Part shown: piece by piece, positions 5,780-6,799 of the stretch
How positions within the stretch are numbered: position 1 is the stretch's first letter
Layout of the letters: each line of letters starts with the position of its first letter
Assembly (NCBI GenBank): GCA_947629965.1
Contig: CANRFS010000073.1
Location: 1 to 6,799 of the forward strand
Source of the DNA: an uncultured Clostridia bacterium
GTDB taxonomy: Bacteria; Bacillota; Clostridia; TANB77; CAG-508
Direction: 5' to 3'
Length of the DNA: 6,799 nt
The notes under the pieces: generated by a model
The model's input: the letters and a program-made list of their open reading frames with translations, nothing else
Database searches by the model: none
What the model was told of the DNA's origin: nothing
Program-made: the position numbers and the translations under genes

Positions 5780-6799
5780 CTATTCTTCGTAATCTTTGTT
5801 ATCTATATGCAATACTCTTTCTTTTATTTCTTGCGTTCTTCCTTTGTTCCAGAAATTACTTCCTATATATCCACATGTTCTTCTTGCTACATTCAATGTG
5901 TCATGGTCTCTATTTCCACAGTTTGGACAATACCATTCTAGATTATCATCTATTAATATTTCTCCATCAAATCCACATTTTTGACAATAGTCAGACTTTG
6001 TATTTAATTCTGCATACATTATATTATCATAAATAAATTTAATTACTTGTAAAACAGAATCTATATTGTTTTGTAGGTTTGGTGTTTCTATATATGATAT
6101 TGCTCCACCTGGACTTAATCTTTGGAATTCACTTTCTAATTTTAGTTTTTCGAAAGCATCTATTTCTTCAAATACTGGTACATGGTAAGAATTTGTTATA
6201 TAATTTCTGTCTGTTATTCCTTCTATTTCACCAAATCTATCTTTTAAACATTTTGCAAATTTATATGTTGTTGATTCAATTGGTGTTCCATATACGCTGT
6301 AATCTATGTTTTCTGCTGTTTTCCATTCTTTACATTTATCATTTAGCTTTTGCATAACTTTTAGTCCAAATTCTTTACCAACTCCGTTATCTGTATGGCT
6401 ATTTCCTGTCATGTATTTTACACATTCGTAAAGTCCTGCATATCCAAGTGAAATTGTTGAATATCCTCCATGTAATAAATCATGTATACTTTCACCTTTT
6501 TTAAGTCTTGCAAGTGCTCCATGTTGCCATAGTATTGGTGCTACATCGCTAGTTGCTTTGCTTAATCTTTCATGTCTTGCTTGAAGTGCTCTGTGACATA
6601 ATTCTAGTCTTTCTTCATATATATCCCAGAACTTGTCCATATCTTTGCCAGATGATAGTGCAACATCAACTAAGTTTATTGTTACAACACCTTGATTAAA
6701 TCTTCCATAATATTTAGGTTTATTAGTTTTAGGATCAACATATGGTGTTAAGAATGAACGGCATCCCATACAAGGATAACAATTTCCATTTCCATTTTT
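5780..6799 (-). CDS. nrdD: Anaerobic (class III) ribonucleoside-triphosphate reductase, C-terminal part (5' end outside window)
   Basis: This is the large subunit of the oxygen-sensitive reductase that makes deoxyribonucleotides from ribonucleoside triphosphates with a glycyl radical. The frame is open to the window edge, so the Met at 6769 is internal: ten further codons before it read KNGNGNCYPC, giving 339 visible residues and a missing N-terminal half. Near the visible start is CYPCMGCRSFL (C7, C10, C13), which I take to be the active-site cysteine region of the family. Near the C-terminus two Cys pairs (C272/C275 and C291/C294 of the visible part) form the zinc site, and the glycyl radical motif RTCGYIG follows, with the radical Gly at visible residue 310 (codon 5870-5872). 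The stop is TAG, 11 nt before nrdG, and it overlaps the nrdG ribosome binding site. The family call is near certain; nothing looks damaged. Confidence 0.97.
   Translation of the reverse strand, partial: KNGNGNCYPCMGCRSFLTPYVDPKTNKPKYYGRFNQGVVTINLVDVALSSGKDMDKFWDIYEERLELCHRALQARHERLSKATSDVAPILWQHGALARLKKGESIHDLLHGGYSTISLGYAGLYECVKYMTGNSHTDNGVGKEFGLKVMQKLNDKCKEWKTAENIDYSVYGTPIESTTYKFAKCLKDRFGEIEGITDRNYITNSYHVPVFEEIDAFEKLKLESEFQRLSPGGAISYIETPNLQNNIDSVLQVIKFIYDNIMYAELNTKSDYCQKCGFDGEILIDDNLEWYCPNCGNRDHDTLNVARRTCGYIGSNFWNKGRTQEIKERVLHIDNKDYEE

Noticed and set aside
5614..6036. 140-codon plus-strand open frame
   Set aside because: It spans the nrdG/nrdD junction antisense, with no ribosome binding site or family resemblance.

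Overview
The window is very AT-rich. It carries seven protein genes, all read from the minus strand, with short gaps, strong AGGAG-type ribosome binding sites, TTGACA/TATAAT-type promoters and A/T-tract terminator hairpins. TGA is used as a stop and Trp is encoded by TGG, so the standard bacterial code applies. The glycyl-radical (class III) ribonucleotide reductase, the SufCBD iron-sulfur assembly proteins and the base composition point to an anaerobic low-GC Firmicute, probably a Clostridia-type organism. I cannot name a species.

In the direction of transcription (right to left): (1) 6799-5277 holds the 3' part of nrdD and all of nrdG, which together make and activate the anaerobic ribonucleotide reductase; a long hairpin at 5231-5271 ends this unit. 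(2) 5226-4139 is a single-gene unit with its own promoter (TTGCCA-17-TATAAT), encoding a YrbG-like Ca2+/cation antiporter and ending in a 12-bp GC-capped hairpin. (3) 4137-68 is a suf unit: a DtxR-fold regulator, then sufC, sufB and sufD. The regulator and sufC overlap by ATGA, so they are probably translationally coupled. sufS and sufU are not visible and may lie beyond position 1.

The most interesting part is the control region and first gene of the suf unit. The promoter (TTGACA-16-TATAAT) is followed without a gap by a perfect 16-bp palindrome, GTTAGAGTACTCTAAC, over the expected transcription start. A second copy with two central changes forms the arms and loop of a terminator hairpin about 61 bp upstream. 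The regulator has the DtxR/MntR winged-helix and dimerisation layout, but most positions that bind metal in MntR are changed (K11, Y77, K103, A104). Its only three cysteines form C-x8-C-x2-C near the C-terminus. A reasonable inference is a DtxR-derived repressor that senses Fe-S cluster status, and autoregulates the suf operon through the palindrome.

Two repeat-like elements also affect this operon. A GGGG-ACAG-CCCC hairpin, of the same family as the antiporter terminator, lies inside the last codons of the regulator and encodes an apparent C-terminal tail. A 123-bp long-palindrome element sits between sufB and sufD, with one end reaching into the sufB stop codon.
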